From positions 1-64,000 of the forward strand of contig NZ_JALNTW010000011.1 of NCBI RefSeq assembly GCF_023161665.1: a stretch of 64,000 nucleotides of DNA, given 5' to 3'. The first letter of the stretch is position 1; every line of letters starts with the position of its first letter. Source of the stretch: Shewanella sp. 1CM18E (GTDB lineage: Bacteria; Pseudomonadota; Gammaproteobacteria; Enterobacterales; Shewanellaceae). This document shows positions 52,316 to 61,695 of this stretch, in pieces. Made by a program: the position numbers and the translations under genes. The notes beneath the pieces were generated by a model, which was given only the letters and a program-made list of their open reading frames with translations, made no database searches and was not told the origin of the DNA.

Positions 52316-52863
52316 TCCTAGAAATATCTAGTTATAGTATTTTTATCATCATTCTCTTAAGCCACTCGCTTGTTGCACATATGCACTGAACAATTGAGTT
52401 GCAGCTATTTTCCACATCTTTTTTGCGAAAAATATGAAGCACTGCAAGAAATGAGATCTAGAAAAACACAGATAGTAAAAAATCAGTGAAATCAAAATTA
52501 AAACAACAACTTGAGAAGGATTAGCAGTTTTGTTTTTCACTTGTAATGGCGTTTTTTGATATCTAAAAGAACCTAAAAACAACCGATTTAGACGTGAAAA
52601 AATATCAGTAGGAAGACTAGGTTTGATAAAGGCTAGAGAGGTCACAAAATAGATTACTAATATAACCTACCCTTAGGCGAAACAGCTTGATAAGCAATTC
52701 ATGTTCAAGCAAAGCATAGATTAAAACGTTTAGTAGACAGCATAAAACTTATATATAAAGAAACAATATGCTGGTTTAAATAATAGGCAATTCATTTGCA
52801 AGTGAATAACTAATTTAAAATAAATTTTAAACGTAGATAAGTTAATAAATAGAGAGTTAATAG
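52316..52863. promoter_or_regulatory. Divergent regulatory region of sirA2 and the haem-lyase operon
   Basis: The region is A/T-rich. A segment at 52392-52416 resembles 32048-32072 upstream of sirA1. A near-perfect palindrome ATTCATTTGCAAGTGAAT (52790-52807, one mismatched pair) lies 57 bp upstream of the CcmF-like gene and could be an operator. I see no convincing gene. Confidence 0.5.
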
Positions 52864-54837
52864 ATGATTCCAGAGCTCGGACTTATTTTCCTTATAATAA
52901 GCACAGTTACCGCTGTGTTACTTTCTTTTATTCCACTCTATGCTTCTTACTCAAAGAATCACTATTTATTTAGCTATGTAAAAACATTAACTGCATTAAT
53001 GACATTTACTATTAGCGCCTCTATTTTATGTTTGCTTATTTCATTTCTTGTTGACGACTTTTCAGTTGCTTACGTAGCCAACCACTCCAATACCCAACTC
53101 GCGACCTTATATAAAGTGGCCGCTGTTTGGGGTAGTCATGAGGGCTCGATGCTGTTTTGGGTGGTGTCGATTGCGATTTGGGGCTGCATGATTGTGTTCT
53201 CATCGCGCTATGAAGATCAGCTTTATATCGGCCGCATGATCGCCATTTTGGCCTTTGTGATTGCCGGCTTTAACTTGTTTATGCTGTTTACTTCTAACCC
53301 GTTTGCACGCCTGTTACCTAACTTTCCGATTGAAGGCCGCGACCTTAACCCCATCTTGCAAGACATAGGGCTTATCTTCCACCCACCTATGCTGTTTTTA
53401 GGTTATGTGGGCTTAACAGTGACTTTTGCTGCCGCTATTGCCGCATTAATCGGTGGCAAGTTTACCCAGCAGCACGCGAGCTACTTACGTCCTTGGATAT
53501 TAATGGCATGGGTATTTTTAACTGGCGGTAATGCTTTTGGCTCTTGGTGGGCTTATAACGAACTTGGCTGGGGCGGTTGGTGGTTCTGGGACCCGGTTGA
53601 AAACGCGTCGTTTATCCCTTGGTTAGTGGCAACAGCCTTGTTGCACAGCGTTGTACTGAGTCAGCAGCGCAGCAGCTTTAAGGTCACCACCTTATTACTG
53701 TGTTTATTAGCTTTCTCGTTAAGTTTATTGGGCACCTTTTTAGTCCGCTCTGGCATTGTGCAATCGGTACATGCTTTTGCCTCAGATCCTACTCGCGGCA
53801 TGTCGATTTTATTCTTGCTTGGGGTATTTGTGTGCGGCGCACTCACCTTGTTCGCCCTAAAAGCGGGCTTGATTAAATCTAAATCAGAGTTCTCACTCGT
53901 GTCGCGCGATACTGTCATGCTACTGGGTAATATCGTGTTAGTGGTTGCAGCAATATCTGTACTATTAGGCACCTTCTACCCACTATTGTTTGAGCTATTA
54001 GATTTAGGCACTCTCTCAGTTGGTGCGCCTTACTTTAACAGTATCTTTGTACCACTGACTTTTGTCGCTGTATTGCTGATGGGCGCTGCGCCGCTAGTTA
54101 AATGGCAACATGAATCATCAAATCGCTTATACCCACTCGCAGTGTTGTTTGCTGCGTCAGCGGTAATTGGCGTACTAGTCGCGCTGCAAACCCGAGACGG
54201 CTTTGACCCTTGGGTATGGATTGGCGCAACATCCGCTAGCTGGATATTTTTAAGCTTAAGCTACTTGGTGTTTAGCTTACGCTCTCAAGGCGCTGGTTTT
54301 ATCGCTAAAAAAACCGCCATGTTAATCGCCCATTTTGGCGTAGCTATCAGCATTATTGGCGCAACAGCGGTGTCTAACTTTGAAACCCAAGAACTATTAA
54401 GAATGGGACCGGGGCAAGGCAAAGTAGTAGCCGGTTACACCTTTGTCTATGAAGACACTGTGGATGTAGACGCTAAAAGCTACACTGCGATTCAAGCCAA
54501 TATTCGAGTAACTGACAGTGACGATAACTTTGTTGGTTACATCACGCCGCAGCGCCAAACCTTTAAGACCAATGCCATGGAGACAACCCAAGCAGGCATT
54601 ATACGTAACTTAGTGCGCGACCTTTATGTATCAAGTGGTCAGCAGTTAAGTGACACAGAATATTTAGTACGTATTAGTCATAAACCATTAGCGTGTTGGA
54701 TTTGGATTGGCGGCTTAATGATGATGTTAGGTGGCTTCATTGCGGCGATGTCTGGGCTGTATAACTTACGCCGCCAACAAGTCGCTGCAACTAAGCCGCT
54801 CACTACAGCGCAATTTGCGGTTAAGGAGCCAGCATGA
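52864..54837 (+). CDS. sirE: Dedicated CcmF-like cytochrome c haem lyase
   Basis: The 657-aa membrane protein matches CcmF/NrfE in length and in WGSHEGSMLFW (about 91-101) and the tryptophan-rich haem motif WGGWWFWDPVENASFIPW (about 238-255). It catalyses haem ligation in the periplasm. SirA has a CX15CH site that normal lyases do not use, and S. oneidensis carries a specialised lyase beside sirA. The next gene overlaps by 4 nt. It is the only lyase in the window for two SirA paralogues. Confidence 0.9.
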   Translation: MIPELGLIFLIISTVTAVLLSFIPLYASYSKNHYLFSYVKTLTALMTFTISASILCLLISFLVDDFSVAYVANHSNTQLATLYKVAAVWGSHEGSMLFWVVSIAIWGCMIVFSSRYEDQLYIGRMIAILAFVIAGFNLFMLFTSNPFARLLPNFPIEGRDLNPILQDIGLIFHPPMLFLGYVGLTVTFAAAIAALIGGKFTQQHASYLRPWILMAWVFLTGGNAFGSWWAYNELGWGGWWFWDPVENASFIPWLVATALLHSVVLSQQRSSFKVTTLLLCLLAFSLSLLGTFLVRSGIVQSVHAFASDPTRGMSILFLLGVFVCGALTLFALKAGLIKSKSEFSLVSRDTVMLLGNIVLVVAAISVLLGTFYPLLFELLDLGTLSVGAPYFNSIFVPLTFVAVLLMGAAPLVKWQHESSNRLYPLAVLFAASAVIGVLVALQTRDGFDPWVWIGATSASWIFLSLSYLVFSLRSQGAGFIAKKTAMLIAHFGVAISIIGATAVSNFETQELLRMGPGQGKVVAGYTFVYEDTVDVDAKSYTAIQANIRVTDSDDNFVGYITPQRQTFKTNAMETTQAGIIRNLVRDLYVSSGQQLSDTEYLVRISHKPLACWIWIGGLMMMLGGFIAAMSGLYNLRRQQVAATKPLTTAQFAVKEPA

Positions 54838-55292
54838 GTCAAGCTTACACCTCAACGCTAATGCGTTTATTAGCCGGGTTTGCCGTGTTGCTATGCATTA
54901 GCCTTTCACTGCAAGGGGCTGCACAAGCAGCAAGCGATAAAATCCATTACACCCCAGATCAAATTCGTGACTTGGGTTTTGAAATCGCCCACGAACTGCG
55001 CTGCCCTATGTCGGTCAATCAGAATCTTTTTGACTCAGGCGCCCCTATTGCCAGCGAGCTTAAAGGGCAAATCTTTTTAATGCTGGAGCAAGGTGAATCA
55101 AAAGCTGAAATCATCGACTTTTTAGTGCAGCGTTATGGTGAAAAAATCCGTTATCAACCGAGCTTTTCTGGTGCCACCGCAATCCTTTGGTTTGGGCCAA
55201 TTCTACTTTTAATCGGCATTGTCGGCTTTGCAGCCGTATTTATCCGCGAACAACGTAAACCTGTAAACACTAAGGCTAATACCTATGAATAA
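54834..55292 (+). CDS. sirF: CcmH/NrfF-like protein lacking the second CXXC cysteine
   Basis: The 152-aa protein has a signal sequence, the CcmH core and a C-terminal membrane anchor (ILWFGPILLLIGIVGFAAVF). Canonical CcmH/NrfF has LRCxxCQNQ; here it is LRCPMSVNQNL (about 59-69), with the second cysteine replaced by serine. A thiol-reducing dithiol mechanism is therefore impossible, but a mixed disulfide through the single cysteine remains possible. It overlaps the lyase gene (ATGA) and the following thioredoxin gene by 8 nt. Confidence 0.88.
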   Translation: MSQAYTSTLMRLLAGFAVLLCISLSLQGAAQAASDKIHYTPDQIRDLGFEIAHELRCPMSVNQNLFDSGAPIASELKGQIFLMLEQGESKAEIIDFLVQRYGEKIRYQPSFSGATAILWFGPILLLIGIVGFAAVFIREQRKPVNTKANTYE

Positions 55293-55869
55293 AACATATC
55301 TACTGAGCGGCTTATTGGTTCTCTCATCTTTACTTATACCAGCCCATGCTCAGGTCGCTTCAACCAAGGTGTACAACACTGGTAAAGCAATTGAAAAACC
55401 ATTGATTATGTCGCGCTTTATTGAAATGCAATCGGCTCGTTCAGTACCTGAAGTAATGTTTACTGACACCAAAGGCGAACAGATCAGCCTGAAACAATAC
55501 AAGGGTAAGTTAGTGCTGGTTAACCTATGGGCGACTTGGTGTGCACCTTGTATTAAAGAGATCCCACAGATGGAGAATATCCGTCAGGTAAACAAAGATA
55601 AAAATTTAGTGGTAGTACCGATTTCTATTGATGAAGAGAGCGACAAGGTACAAGCGTTTTTAGAGCGCCATGATTTAGGTCACTACCAAACTTGGTTAGA
55701 CCCGAAGAAAACTATCGACCAAATTATGCCTGCTGATGTAGTGCCTGCCACTTATGTATTTGATGGTTCAGGCAACCTTGTCGGCTTTTTACGCGGTTAT
55801 TTAGACTGGGGCGACAAAGAGGTGCAACCATACCTTGAGAAGCTTACCGCTAAGTATGCTCAGCGTTAA
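55285..55869 (+). CDS. TlpA/DsbE (CcmG)-like thioredoxin
   Basis: The 194-aa protein has a signal peptide (cleaved after AHA) and a TlpA-like thioredoxin domain with LVNLWATWCAPCIKEIPQME (about 78-97), whose CAPC active site is intact. The cis-proline motif is VVPATYVFDGSG. It should reduce apocytochrome SirA cysteines before haem attachment. It is the third gene of the operon with the CcmF- and CcmH-like genes. Confidence 0.9.
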   Translation: MNKTYLLSGLLVLSSLLIPAHAQVASTKVYNTGKAIEKPLIMSRFIEMQSARSVPEVMFTDTKGEQISLKQYKGKLVLVNLWATWCAPCIKEIPQMENIRQVNKDKNLVVVPISIDEESDKVQAFLERHDLGHYQTWLDPKKTIDQIMPADVVPATYVFDGSGNLVGFLRGYLDWGDKEVQPYLEKLTAKYAQR

Positions 55870-55870
55870 T

Positions 55871-55933
55871 CCTAGGTTCTAGGTCCTAGGTCCTAGGTTC
55901 TAGGTTCTAGGTTCTAGGTCCTAGGTTCTAGGT
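55871..55933. repeat. Heptamer minisatellite (YCTAGGT) x9
   Basis: Nine tandem 7-bp units, either CCTAGGT or TCTAGGT, begin 2 bp after the stop codon of the thioredoxin gene. Units contain the palindrome CCTAGG. The copy number is probably variable. A related fragment CCTAGTTCCTAG lies near 20490. Confidence 0.9.
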
Positions 55934-56075
55934 CCTGAAATGATTTTAATCCTGTTTTCCTCGCTAAACGCCCATTTCGGTGGGTTATGATTTTCACCTC
56001 TCCATGGTGATCTTTGGCTTCGTTAATGCCTGTTTGATAGTTATATTGAAAACAATATTAATCACTACGCCAACC

Positions 56076-56110
56076 AGCCTTGTCTTCCCTGACCGACAAG
56101 GCTTTTTTTT
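56076..56110 (+). terminator. Terminator of the haem-lyase operon
   Basis: AGCCTTGTC/GACAAGGCT with a 10-nt loop and an eight-T tail. It lies about 200 bp after the last gene, before the convergent nhaC. Confidence 0.85.
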
Positions 56111-56126
56111 GCCTTATACCAATAAT

Positions 56127-57641
56127 TTATGCGAATGCCTGCTCTTGCTCAGCTATACGCTCAATTTTAAAGTCATACTTTGCATAAGCAGCACTGATCA
56201 ACGGGCAGACCAAATTGAAAAACGCGTAAGGCAGATACGCTACCGTTGCCACACCTAAGGTACTCGCCATATAGGCGCCACAAGTATTCCACGGAATAAG
56301 TGGGCTAGTAATAGTGGCAGAATCTTCTAACGCGCGACTTAAGTTAACTGGTGCAAGGCCGCGCTTAGCATACTCAACTTTTAGCATACGCCCCGGTAGT
56401 ACAATGGCAATAAACTGGTCAGCGGTAATTAAATTGGCGCCAATACAACTAGCAAGGGTTGTCATAATCAAACTGCCGCTTGATTTAACGAGACCAAGAA
56501 TGCTCTTCAAAATACGTTTAAGTAGACCTGTAACCTCCATGATCCCGCCAAATGCCATTGCGCAGAGAATAAGCCACACAGTGTTAATCATACTGCTCAT
56601 ACCGCCGCGACTTAATAAGTTATCCAATACTTCATCGCCCGTAGCGGCGGTATAACCATTAAACATAGCGACCCAAATGCCTTTAACTAATGCCACTAAC
56701 GGCATTAGGCTTTCATCATCAGCAAAGGCCACCACATTATCGAATTGGAACAATGCCGCGCACACTGCGCCAGCAATCGTGCCGATAATCACAGTTGGAA
56801 AAGCGGGTAACTTTTTATAGGCCAAAATCAATACCACCAGCAGTGGTAATAATAAGTGAACGCCTGGATTAAACTGAACATCTATCAGCGATAATGTGGC
56901 TTCAAAGCTATTGTTATCAATGGTAGTTTCGCTGTTAAAACCAAGAATTATAAAGCCTATCATGGCGATAATAATACTCGGTGTTGTGGTCCACACCATA
57001 TGGCGAATGTGGCTAAAAATATCAGTACCGGCGACCGCTGGCGCTAAGTTGGTGGTATCTGACATAGGCGACATTTTATCGCCAAAGTAAGCACCACTAA
57101 TAATCGCACCGGCAGTGATTTCAATGCTTAACCCCATTGCTGAGGCGACGCCAACCAAGGCAATACCTAAGGTACCAGCCACAGTCCAAGAGCTACCAAT
57201 ACTGATGGCAACTACTGCACATAATAGGCAACAGGCAGCGTAGAAATACTCGGGATTAAGGATCAACATACCGTAATAAATCATGGTCGGCACAGTGCCC
57301 GCTAACACCCAAGTGCCGATAAGTGAGCCAACTGATAGCAGAATCAATATCGCCCCTGTCGCGACACCAATACTGCGAACTATGCCCTGCTCCATCTCAG
57401 CCCAGCTGTAACCATTTTTCCAACCGATTAATAGCGCAATGCAGCCCGCCATGATCAGTGCGATTTGGTTAGCACCAAAAGAGCTATCAGAAGAGAATAG
57501 ATAAACAGCTGCGGTAAGCATCATCACCAGGGCGATAATAGGTATGAGTGCATCAAACAATGTAGCGGGCGTATGGTGGCTATCCTCTATGGGATCTATG
57601 TTTACTGAATCTGGCAGTTGCGGGTCTTTATTGTCGCTCAT
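56127..57641 (-). CDS. nhaC: Na+/H+ antiporter NhaC family
   Basis: I choose the ATG at 57641 (504 aa), preceded by AAAGGATC; the longer ORF adds 29 unlikely residues. About 11-12 membrane segments are visible. ISIGSSWTVAGTLGIALVG and GAYFGDKMSPMSDTTNLAPA (the NhaC signature) place it in the NhaC family. It exports sodium in exchange for protons, or may exchange organic ions, as some NhaC relatives do. It is a single-gene unit. Confidence 0.9.
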   Translation of the reverse strand: MSDNKDPQLPDSVNIDPIEDSHHTPATLFDALIPIIALVMMLTAAVYLFSSDSSFGANQIALIMAGCIALLIGWKNGYSWAEMEQGIVRSIGVATGAILILLSVGSLIGTWVLAGTVPTMIYYGMLILNPEYFYAACCLLCAVVAISIGSSWTVAGTLGIALVGVASAMGLSIEITAGAIISGAYFGDKMSPMSDTTNLAPAVAGTDIFSHIRHMVWTTTPSIIIAMIGFIILGFNSETTIDNNSFEATLSLIDVQFNPGVHLLLPLLVVLILAYKKLPAFPTVIIGTIAGAVCAALFQFDNVVAFADDESLMPLVALVKGIWVAMFNGYTAATGDEVLDNLLSRGGMSSMINTVWLILCAMAFGGIMEVTGLLKRILKSILGLVKSSGSLIMTTLASCIGANLITADQFIAIVLPGRMLKVEYAKRGLAPVNLSRALEDSATITSPLIPWNTCGAYMASTLGVATVAYLPYAFFNLVCPLISAAYAKYDFKIERIAEQEQAFA

Positions 57642-58074
57642 GGGGATCCTTTTATTGTTCTTATCACTTAGTCTTTGCAAATTAACAGCGCTATTAAACT
57701 GCCTATTCGTGCCAAGCTGGAACAACATCCTTACATAAAGTTAACAACAAGATCTAGCCAAGCCATGACTGCGCAAGCTGCCCGTTTTAACGACACACAG
57801 ACATAAGTGATTAGACATTCACCACTAGCAACCAATAACAACTTAATATTCAATTAATACACATTTAATCAACCAGCAATTACCAGTGATAAAAATTCAT
57901 AGCCAAGTGTTTTTGGAACAAAAAAGCAACAAAACCTATCCAATTGCAGGCTAATCGGCAAAGCTCTAACTTAGCTAATTGCTATTGCTTGGGAGTGCTT
58001 TTACTTAAGAGTGCTTTCGCACAGAGAGCCCTTATGTTACTCCTAATCAAATAATCACATTTTTAGAGAGTAAA
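57642..58074. other. Intergenic, nhaC upstream
   Basis: A divergent regulatory region between nhaC and a small ORF. It is A/T-rich with no strong palindrome. A weak GAGAG site precedes the ATG at 58075. Confidence 0.35.
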
Positions 58075-58296
58075 ATGCATCACTTTACTATTAGTCGCTT
58101 AAACACCCGGCTGGGCATTTTCAAACTCAAAGGAGTAGTGAATTCTGACAGCCAAGCAACTCAACACCACATTCGGGTATTCCAGCTTGAAATAATGGGC
58201 AGCGATGGTTGGGTTGAGCTTGAAGTTAGCCATCATCGGAGTCAGCAGCTTATTGAACAACTTGACGGCGAAATCGACGCCCATCTTGGTTTGTAA
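58075..58296 (+). CDS. Small hypothetical protein (73 aa)
   Basis: A 73-residue ORF with AGAGAG about 5 nt before its ATG. The predicted product (MHHFTISRLNTRLGIFKLKG..., ending IEQLDGEIDAHLGL) is soluble and might have an ACT-like or beta-alpha fold. I do not recognise it. An ORF of similar length lies on the opposite strand, so coding status is uncertain. Confidence 0.4.
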   Translation: MHHFTISRLNTRLGIFKLKGVVNSDSQATQHHIRVFQLEIMGSDGWVELEVSHHRSQQLIEQLDGEIDAHLGL

Positions 58297-58483
58297 AGCG
58301 GTCAGCAGACGCTCTAAAGCAGTGATTAGCAAACTTAAGCGGCATAGCTAAGCTAATTCAGCCTAATACTTAGTTGGCGGGATAATTTGTCGCTACCAAA
58401 TAAACCTGAGGCTTTTATTTCACGGACTGTTTCTTTAGTATGGCGGGCAATTAACTCTATTTAGCAGCAAAGGCATACTTGTC

Positions 58484-59062
58484 ATGAAATTATCCGCTTT
58501 GGATCAACCACTATACGATCACTTATATCGCGACATTCGACAGTTCCGTGCAACGTTCGATCTGCCGATTGAAGATATCAGCAGCTTGGATGATAAAGCC
58601 GATACGCTGCACACTTCACTGGCAATTGAAGAGCTAACTGAACTTGCAGAAGCTGATAGCCGTGTTGAGCAAGCTGATGCCATTGTTGACTCAGTCTATG
58701 TATTAATGGGTCGTCTAGTACATTTAGGTGCAACTCAAGTCACTGACAGAATTGAAATTAGCTACGTTATCGACTTGCTATTACATGTAGCAAAAAACCG
58801 CGAAATTGACTTTATTACTTGTTGGGATGAAGTGCACTCAAGCAATATGAGCAAGGTATGCCGTAACGAGCAAGAGCTTAACGAGACTATCGAGTTCTAC
58901 GCTAAACAAGGCGTTGAAATTGTGGGTAGCACTAAGGGCGAGTTCATTATTGCCAAATGCGCAAAAGACGTTGATATGGCGGGTAAAGTGGTTCGCCAAG
59001 GCAAGGTACTAAAATCGGTTTACTACCGCCCAGCTGATTTAGAGAAATTGGTAAAAGCTTAA
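58484..59062 (+). CDS. MazG-like phosphohydrolase-related protein
   Basis: The 192-aa cytosolic protein has the all-alpha NTP-pyrophosphohydrolase (MazG/PRA-PH-like) pattern: IEELTELAEADSRVEQADAIVD (about 46-67) gives EExxE...ExxD metal-binding residues. A C-terminal extension of ~60 residues (GEFIIAKCAKDVDMAGKVVR) is unlike HisE. It resembles COG4696-type predicted hydrolases. The substrate is unknown. Confidence 0.75.
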   Translation: MKLSALDQPLYDHLYRDIRQFRATFDLPIEDISSLDDKADTLHTSLAIEELTELAEADSRVEQADAIVDSVYVLMGRLVHLGATQVTDRIEISYVIDLLLHVAKNREIDFITCWDEVHSSNMSKVCRNEQELNETIEFYAKQGVEIVGSTKGEFIIAKCAKDVDMAGKVVRQGKVLKSVYYRPADLEKLVKA

Positions 59063-59098
59063 GCTTTGCATCTAGTTTAATATCATCGTTTTACACAA

Positions 59099-59128
59099 AA
59101 ATAAGCAGAGCCAACGCTCTGCTTATTT
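59099..59128. terminator. Bidirectional terminator
   Basis: AAATAAGCAGAG/CTCTGCTTATTT around loop CCAACG. It lies between the MazG-like gene and the convergent 385-aa membrane protein gene. Confidence 0.85.
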
Positions 59129-59157
59129 ATCAATTAGGCATGCGGTTCTACTTGCCA

Positions 59158-60315
59158 CTAGCTCACCTTATTTAAGGCTTGTTGCTCCGAGCTAACCTCC
59201 GTATCTAAAGTTAACTCACTATCTAACTGCCCTGACTCACTCAGCAAGGGTTGTAAGGACTGTATTAGTTCTATCGGTTTATCGACCACTAGGTAAACCT
59301 GTTCAATCTGTTCTGGTAATTGCCCTAACCCACCAAAGTAGGTTTGTGGTTGTTTAAATGTCAGTAATATATTGGCTGCTTTTCCTCTACCAAATTGGAG
59401 GAATTCCGATTCAGGCTTACCAGCAGATTTCGTGTGTTTTTTAATAGCGCTTTCAGCCTTATTACTGAGTTGAACCTTAGTGTTGGTGTGAATTCTCGTA
59501 TTAGTCCAGTCACCATGTTGTACTGACTCTATATCATCGAATTTTACCGCCACAAAACCCCACATAGAGTTATTAAGCACTAGCTTATTGTCTTGACTGT
59601 AAACAGAGAAGTGACGTGAAACACGGTAATTCGCTGTCACAAACACCAAGCTATAAGCAAGGATGCTCGACACGATAAGTGCCAGCAGCTCACTCCAAGT
59701 AGCTATAAGAACATAGCTTAATGCGGACAACATCACTGTTGCCGTAAGCAGTAATAACCAGTGCCACACTTTGGCTGAATACAGATTAAGATTGGCTAAA
59801 TTACAGCAGTGGTGGCGTGAAAACCAAGGAATAGCGTAATACCAACTAGCAGGTTCGGATGCCAGAACCAAAGCCAACGTTCGCTTCTTTTCATCCTGAT
59901 ACTTATCAACAATGTGCAAACGCGGATCGCCCTTCAAACTGCGAGCCTGCCATAGCGCTTTTACAATACTGACCACCAACACTAACTCGATTATCAAGAG
60001 TACTGCGATAATCGGATAACGCAACCAAGCAATAAACTCAAAATAACTGGCGAGTTCAGCCGGAAAGCTAAAGCGAGCCATCAAGCTGCTCAAACTAAAC
60101 ACTAGGAGCATCTTCCACCAGTGCTGCTGGCCTACATAAATGATGCAGTAAGCATACATAGCTGGCAGCATGACAAAATAACTCGCTGCTGCCGCAATGG
60201 TTAGCGCTAATGCATTGGCTCCTTCCATTGATTCAGGTAACCACTGAAAGCCTGCGCAATAAACCACTATGGCACTAAGTAGAAACAGTAATCGATATTT
60301 AACACTGCGGCGCAT
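59158..60315 (-). CDS. Hypothetical membrane protein (385 aa)
   Basis: I choose the ATG at 60315, preceded by AAGGATCAGAG; the longer frame adds 21 residues with no signal. About six membrane segments occupy residues 8-120 and 180-250, followed by a cytosolic C-terminus with a PH-like or DUF-type look (YSQDNKLVLNNSMWGFVAVKFDDIESVQ). No family is recognised with certainty. It is divergent from the esterase gene. Confidence 0.65.
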   Translation of the reverse strand: MRRSVKYRLLFLLSAIVVYCAGFQWLPESMEGANALALTIAAAASYFVMLPAMYAYCIIYVGQQHWWKMLLVFSLSSLMARFSFPAELASYFEFIAWLRYPIIAVLLIIELVLVVSIVKALWQARSLKGDPRLHIVDKYQDEKKRTLALVLASEPASWYYAIPWFSRHHCCNLANLNLYSAKVWHWLLLLTATVMLSALSYVLIATWSELLALIVSSILAYSLVFVTANYRVSRHFSVYSQDNKLVLNNSMWGFVAVKFDDIESVQHGDWTNTRIHTNTKVQLSNKAESAIKKHTKSAGKPESEFLQFGRGKAANILLTFKQPQTYFGGLGQLPEQIEQVYLVVDKPIELIQSLQPLLSESGQLDSELTLDTEVSSEQQALNKVS

Positions 60316-60545
60316 TCTCTGATCCTTGAGACTTGTTAAACTAATGTAACTACAGATATTGTGACGCCTTGATAACAAAACAAGTGTTGCGGCTAATATA
60401 CAAACAATTCATATGTACTTAGTGAACCAATAAAACCTCATACAACTGATTAAAAGAACTGATTTTTTCATCAATGAATGTATGGGAATGAATACTTAGA
60501 GTAGGTTAATATATCTGCACTACTTATGGATAAGTCGAGCCAAGA

Positions 60546-61541
60546 ATGTCACATCAAAACTGCAGCACCACACTCATTAAAATAATGTTTTGCAGCCTGT
60601 TATTGGCCTGCTTTTTTCCTGCGACAAGCATGGCAAACCAGCAAAATATCGATGCTACGGTCATGCACAATAGTCCGTTTAATATTCCTCGTAGCCATAC
60701 GGTTAAAATTCAAGACAAAGAGCGCACATATAAGCTTTATATCAAGCTACCTAAAGGTTATAAATCATCAAAAAATCGCGACATTGACTACCCAGTTATT
60801 TACCTTACTGACGCTATGTATACCTTTCAAATTATGTCTGGTGTAACTCGCTTTCCAATGAATGCCAAACAGATGGCACCTGCAATTATTGTGGGGATCT
60901 CGTGGGAGCTAGGTATGCAAGGTGACACCAGCCGCGTACGAGATTACACACCGACGGTCGATAATAGTTGGAACAAGGTTACTGGCGGCGCAGACCGGTA
61001 CATTAGGTTTTTAAAACACAGAGTCATTCCTTATGTTGAGCAAAACTACCGGACGGATAGCGAACAACGCACTTATGTGGGTAACTCTCTTGGCGGGCTT
61101 TTAGGTGGCTATATTCTATTAAAACAACCTGAGTTATTTCGCAATTACTTGCTAGGCAGTCCATCATTTTGGTGGCAACAGCAAACCTTACTCTCTCAGT
61201 TAGAGAGCAATAGTGATGCTCTGACTAAGCTAAATGCGAATATTTTTGTTGGCATTGGTGCACTGGAGCACAATAGAAAGGGCGGCGATTCAGAGTTTGA
61301 TATGGTAGCAGATGCTAAACGCTTTAAAGCCTTACTCGATAAAGCCGCAAAGCCTCAGCCGCAACAAACCTTACACACTAAACTGCTAGTGATAAACGAA
61401 GCCCATCATGCTACGGCCTTTGCTACCACAGCGGTTCATGGCATGGATTGGTTATTTAATCATAAGCAAGGTAAGAGCCTGCCCAAGGCGATAAGCTCGC
61501 AGAGCAATAAAACAATGCGCCATGTAGACGGCAGCTTTTAG
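60546..61541 (+). CDS. Secreted esterase D/IroE-like alpha/beta hydrolase
   Basis: The 331-aa protein has a signal peptide (cleaved near SMA, about 30) and a putative esterase domain (PF00756-like). The nucleophile elbow is YVGNSLGGLLGGY (about 178-190), with Ser in GNSLGG. A catalytic histidine is likely in NEAHHATAF (about 285-293). FFWW-like GSPSFWWQQ after the elbow is typical of IroE/BesA relatives. It may hydrolyse siderophore or other esters in the periplasm. Confidence 0.82.
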   Translation: MSHQNCSTTLIKIMFCSLLLACFFPATSMANQQNIDATVMHNSPFNIPRSHTVKIQDKERTYKLYIKLPKGYKSSKNRDIDYPVIYLTDAMYTFQIMSGVTRFPMNAKQMAPAIIVGISWELGMQGDTSRVRDYTPTVDNSWNKVTGGADRYIRFLKHRVIPYVEQNYRTDSEQRTYVGNSLGGLLGGYILLKQPELFRNYLLGSPSFWWQQQTLLSQLESNSDALTKLNANIFVGIGALEHNRKGGDSEFDMVADAKRFKALLDKAAKPQPQQTLHTKLLVINEAHHATAFATTAVHGMDWLFNHKQGKSLPKAISSQSNKTMRHVDGSF

Positions 61542-61695
61542 CAAAGCAATTTTCTAATCAGTTGATGGGCTAGTATTTAGCTAGTTGATGCATTAACTAG
61601 CCATAGTGTTTTCAGCCATCTATATAAAAAGATTATAAATAAAGGCATCAACAACCAAAGCAACTACTAGAGACTAGCGACAAACATAAAGGCCG

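Noticed and set aside
52349..52645. 98-residue ORF between sirA2 and the CcmF-like gene
   Set aside because: It lies in the sirA2 upstream regulatory region, has no ribosome site and an implausible composition.
55871..55933. Possible CRISPR array
   Set aside because: Units are 7 bp and contiguous with no spacers; no cas genes are present.
55980..56258. 92-residue ORF after the haem-lyase operon
   Set aside because: It crosses a strong terminator and overlaps the 3' end of nhaC.
58099..58332. 77-residue ORF antisense to the 73-aa gene
   Set aside because: It has a poorer start context than the plus-strand ORF; one of them is a shadow, and neither is certain.
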